DNA from: Styela clava
Taxonomy: Eukaryota; Chordata; Ascidiacea; Stolidobranchia; Styelidae
Direction: 5' to 3'
Length of the DNA: 64,000 nt
Assembly: GCF_964204865.1 (NCBI RefSeq)
Contig: NC_135259.1
Location: forward strand, 16,502,974-16,566,973
Every line of letters begins with the position of its first letter. Within the stretch, counting starts at the first letter, position 1. Shown piece by piece: positions 60,301 to 64,000 of this stretch. The notes beneath the pieces are model-generated. The model saw only the letters and a list, made by a program, of their open reading frames with translations. It had not been told where the DNA came from and did not search any database. A program made the translations under genes and the position numbers.

Positions 60301-62030
60301 AAGAGAAGAGATATTGCCAGGAGATCTGCTATGGTGGCTGATGATTTTGGATGTTCAGAAATATATTTGGTAGGTTTTAACAAAAATAAATGTACATTGT
60401 ACACTATGATAATGACATTATTTTTTTTATACATTTTCACACCTATACGGTGCCTTCTTGTCCAAGTGCCACTGATATGTTAAGGGCTACATTCAACCCC
60501 TTTGTCTCCAAACCCTTTGTCCTTTCAACCCCTTTGTCCCCAACCGTTGTCTCCAAATATTTTCGTCCAGCACTGGCCATATGTAAAAAGTTAATCCTGT
60601 TAAGTTAACATTGATAATCTGGTGTAAAATTTGGTGTTAGTTAGTGTACATAGTGTGTTAGATGCATTTTTTAACATAAATGATGCCAAGCAACAAAAAA
60701 GCTATGATTTCATCGACTGGAAAATTAGATACAACTTTGTAACATTTACTTGCCGCTGGGGGAGCGTTTTTCAATAATTCATTTAATTAACGGTAAAGGG
60801 GTTAATAATGGGAGGGGTATTTCCTGCCCAATTTATTATCCCACTATGTGAACAGGTGGGCATGCAATCTGAATCTTAGATGCCATCATAGTCAAGGTTA
60901 TCTTCCCCACCACTGTTACGTAATACAAGGTATCTGGGATTTTGTCAAAACTGTATCTCGTTCAAAAATCTTGGCTATGCACGACATGAGTTCAGTAATC
61001 CATAATTATTTGAGCTATGGAAAAGAACACAGGATACGATTTTCATTTTTATCCTGGGAAGTAAGATATGGGAAGTCTTATAGAACTAATTGTCATCAGC
61101 TGATTTTTCTGAATTCTGTTTCATCCATCTTACTTTTTCCACCTGATTTGGTTACTCTGATAGAGCTGTAAAATTTGTGGTCAAATAGTTTCTAAATATG
61201 ATAACTTAATAGCTTCGTTAATATATACAAGAAAGATCCAGGTGATAAAAAAAGAACAGTACATTGCTCCAAACCACAGCGCCTAGTACATATTTCCTAT
61301 TCTTTTTTCGAGTAGCCATAATAGGACATTGCGAAATATTTGGAATTGGAAATTATTTTCAAAATAGTTACTAAAGTGAATTGTTTTTTTTTGCAGGATT
61401 CTGCTCAGTGGCAGTTTTTGGCCCCTGGTTCAGGAAATGCTGTCAAACTAACAAGGTTTTTTGACAAGGTAATTATGGCATCTCATATTCAATTTTGGAA
61501 ATCAGTAGCTTATGGAAACCTTTTAGGTGGATCTAAGGGTTTCATTATTGATTAAAATTCGCACCCCACTCGCTATATAAAAAATACAGCGCTGATTATA
61601 TAGCGTTGATATATCTGCGCAATGGCATAGAGCAAGGAAAGGTAGTTAGTTTCACGTAACTCCAACTGTTAGTTAGATTATATTGCAGTCTTTAAAAATT
61701 CGATAGCGTGAATAAGCTGACAATTTATCATCATTTTTAGTTATACTTTAAGTTTGTGCCGATGCGTACTATGCTATGAATAAAACTATATATGATGGCC
61801 ATAGAAAATAGTTTAACTTCATGTGGTTCAATAGACTCATATCGGATGACTTATATCGCTATATTCAGGTTGTTGAAGATGCCAAGCAGAAGAGAGTCAC
61901 CAGTCGAGGTGATATGACTCCTCAAAGAGCAGAAAGAACAGGCTCATTTGGAGGATCTGATAGAAGACGATTTCCTGTTAGTAAAATGGGAGGATACACA
62001 CCAACTAAGTCTGGTGCACATCAAGACTGA
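57365..62030 (+). CDS. RABL3: RABL3 orthologue, Rab-like small GTPase
   Basis: Six coding exons: 57365-57508, 58079-58170, 58672-58821, 60216-60369, 61397-61468 and 61869-62030, all with GT/AG borders and matching phases, about 257 residues. The P-loop GDSGVGKS is at 15-22. The G3 region reads WDIGA (67-71) as in RABL3 rather than the Rab WDTAGQ. The segment [19 protein letters not shown] is at about 82-100, the guanine-specificity motif TKLD is at 149-152, and [13 protein letters not shown] is at about 192-204. There is no C-terminal prenylation cysteine, as in other RABL3 proteins. The tail (about 53 residues, Arg/Ser/Gly-rich) is somewhat longer than in the 236-residue human protein. The family is reported to regulate RAS prenylation and development in vertebrates; the role here is inferred from orthology. 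Introns carry SINE copies. Confidence 0.9.
58553..58620 (+). mobile_element. short SINE tail fragment
   Basis: 'ggtaacaagacgggagg' and 'ccatatgattaag' in the order of the SINE body, in RABL3 intron 2. Confidence 0.35.
58881..59229 (+). mobile_element. tRNA-derived SINE, full length (RABL3 intron 3)
   Basis: Head with GCATCGTGCTAAGCG and box-B-like GGTTTGAATCC, then the whole body to 'aggataaatatgtactcg'. Confidence 0.8.
59492..59585 (-). mobile_element. SINE fragment, reverse (RABL3 intron 3)
   Basis: 'gtgaaccaccctgc' followed by 'ggagtccagaaatcctctc' and 'agatttgaatctgtg' is the middle of the SINE on the other strand. Confidence 0.5.
60040..60165 (-). mobile_element. SINE 3' fragment, reverse (RABL3 intron 3)
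   Basis: 'aataaggcggcttaatcg' to 'ggtatgagattagttggcc' is the reversed 3' part of the SINE, ending about 50 bases before exon 4. Confidence 0.55.
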
Positions 62031-63330
62031 ATGAGTGGATGAATACTGAGGAAAAGTAGGCAGATTAATGATTATCAATCGGGATTATGCGAGAGTAGCG
62101 AGACTATCTTCTTTTCATTCATTCAATGGTGCTGTAGCAGGAATGAAAAGGACTATTCTATGTTATTCAATTATCTTGCTGCATACTAAGTAACGAAAAA
62201 TTATTTATGTAACACAGTCTGTCTTCACTATGTTTGCCTGAAGAATTGTACCTCAGTCATATGAAATGTACAGAAATTCATTCGTGTTGTATGTAGCAAG
62301 ATTCTTGAATCACAAACGTAAGCCTGAAATGTGATGGCTTCAGGCTTAAAATTATGGTTCGGCTTAGTGTCTTATGTCTATTATATCTGCCAAGCGGTAG
62401 GTAGTATATTATGGTAGAGCTTGTTCGTTCTTGAGAGAATTTTGCAAGCCTTTTTAGCAGAATTATTTCACAAATCTAATAATCAGTATTGAAGAAATTG
62501 ATAGTCTGAAATACCATTGATTTCGTGAAATTCCACAGGTACTGTTTGCTAATACTTGCTAGCTGTCACATTGTGCAATCTTCCATGTTAATAAATAAAA
62601 TTTATTCATTGCTATTATACCAATCATTGGCTTTTTGGCTGGATGGTCTCGATGAAGCACGATTAGTAAGTAAGCTCAGCTTGGACTTTCTAACCAGTCA
62701 GCAAATCGCATGGGAGTTTTGAAATTCTGGAATCGTTTTTTTTTAACTCTAAATCAGATGTCACATGATATGCCAGAAACTGATTTTTAGTGGTCTTAAA
62801 GGATCAACCACAACAGGATGTGGCCAAGGAAAATGTTATGAAAAACATGGGTAGGGTCATATTTTAAACAGGTCTCTCGTAAATCAAAGTCTAATGGCTA
62901 TGTTTATTTGCATTTAGCCTTATTATGCAATGATAGACCTAAGACTACTGCACTTGGTAGCTTAAATTCGATAAGCTTTTTAGTCTATCCCAAAAAGGTC
63001 CATCCATGTACAGTTTTCTTCATAAGCTTTTCAATAATACATATCGTTACGGAGACACAGGTTTACGTTCATTTTAGAAACGTGAACAGATACTTTATCA
63101 AATTTTTACGTTTTTTGTCGAAGGTGACAACTTAACCTTGGGTATGACAAAACAATGTGCTAAAAATACATAGTGATGCTGACTGCCTTTTGTTGGGTTC
63201 GTCAATCTCAAGCCTGACCGACCTTTTTCGTCTCGCGGGTTACTTTCACATGACGAAATTCGTTGTGGGCCGCAAACGTTTGTACCAAAATTTAATACCA
63301 GCCAAGTCCCGATTTCGGTATAATTTACAT
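62031..63330 (+). other. 3' flank of RABL3
   Basis: AT-rich, no coding frame. AATAAA words near 62590-62598 may end the transcript. A possible repeat end with 'ctcgcgggttactttcacatg' near 63232 has no clear partner. Confidence 0.4.
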
Positions 63331-63634
63331 CAGGGCGGTCTAAACCCAGGCCCGCGGGCCACATGTGGCCCGCCGCTTCATTATCTGTAGCCCTCGTCGC
63401 ATTGACAGGAAGTTAAAAAAATTGCACCCGGTGTTGTTCGTCATAAAAACGTGATTTTTCCACGTTTTAGTGAGTTATTTTTTTTTTTTGCATGTTTTAG
63501 CTTGATAAATTACAAATAATAAAATTTGTTTGTTTTGTATTGCACTGTTTACCTATTCTTGACACTATTGTGGCCCGTGGACAATACGAAAATAACAGTG
63601 TGGCCGGCGAGGACGACAACCTTGAACTACCCTG
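63331..63634. mobile_element. non-autonomous hAT element, 304 bp
   Basis: Ends CAGGGCGGTCTAAACCC and CTTGAACTACCCTG, with GGCCCGCGGGCC just inside the left end. Target duplications atttacat (63323-63330) and atttatat (63635-63642) agree at 7 of 8. Confidence 0.8.
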
Positions 63635-63642
63635 ATTTATAT

Positions 63643-64000
63643 AATACATAAAATCAATCAAGTTTTTGATTATTTACTGGTTACTGAGAAGGGCCGGCAA
63701 AATATTTGAATAGCAGTTTACTATTCATTGACCAAACAAAGAACCAATCATTACGCAACCCACTTGCGGATTTCTGACGACCACACGGCAATCTACACAC
63801 AGTTTTCACTAACAAAAAATTGAAACATAAATACAAGTATCTAATGAAGTAACATGACCCTTCTAACATGCCCCCTACAGTTATAGAAATTTTCTGTAAT
63901 TATAATATTAGTATCGAATTATACTGCAATACACATTTATGTTTCAATCCAAATTCGGCCATTTCGGCAGAAAACTGGTATTATCGCTTCTGGAATTAAT
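63643..64000. other. right edge of the window
   Basis: Unique-looking AT-rich sequence. I see no gene or repeat in it. Confidence 0.4.

Overview
The window looks like nuclear DNA of an invertebrate deuterostome, most likely a tunicate (ascidian). Genes are split by short to mid-size GT/AG introns, the background is AT-rich, and there are many eukaryotic transposons (hAT-type DNA elements, small MITEs, a tRNA-derived SINE, a two-ORF LINE). The protein families are a short-collagen ficolin-like lectin, GRIPAP1 and RABL3. The species call is inference; no rRNA, tRNA gene, CRISPR or bacterial operon is visible.

Layout. 0.6-4.8 kb: the 3' end of a plus-strand gene encoding an Arg/Pro/Met-rich, RNA-binding-like tail, followed by a long 3' UTR that holds four copies of a small bulged hairpin with compensatory base changes. 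5.8-34.0 kb: four minus-strand ficolin-like genes in tandem (called a, b, c, d here, left to right), each with six coding exons: signal peptide plus nine Gly-X-Y triplets, then a fibrinogen-related domain. They arose as an a+b pair that duplicated to c+d with a period near 15.7 kb. A 3.7 kb block of the two pairs is almost identical while its flanks are clearly more diverged, which suggests recent gene conversion. Copy c has a one-base deletion in its last exon. Introns and spacers are full of MITEs, hAT elements and SINE remnants; the paralogous copies supply empty sites that confirm several insertions.

36.7-45.6 kb: a four-level nested transposon. A hAT element (8-bp target duplication CTGTAAAG) is split by a LINE (endonuclease plus reverse transcriptase), whose ORF2 is split by an unclassified inverted-repeat DNA element (7-bp target duplication CCTAGGC), which carries a small hAT MITE.

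46.6-53.9 kb: GRIPAP1, a coiled-coil recycling-endosome protein encoded by a small first exon and one 2.5 kb exon, preceded by a cluster of CCGGTA/GGTACC palindromes. 57.4-62.0 kb: RABL3, a Rab-like small GTPase in six coding exons with SINEs in its introns. The rest is flanking DNA and MITEs. The ficolin genes would act in innate recognition of sugars outside the cell; GRIPAP1 and RABL3 are housekeeping trafficking and GTPase genes with no evident functional link to the lectin cluster.
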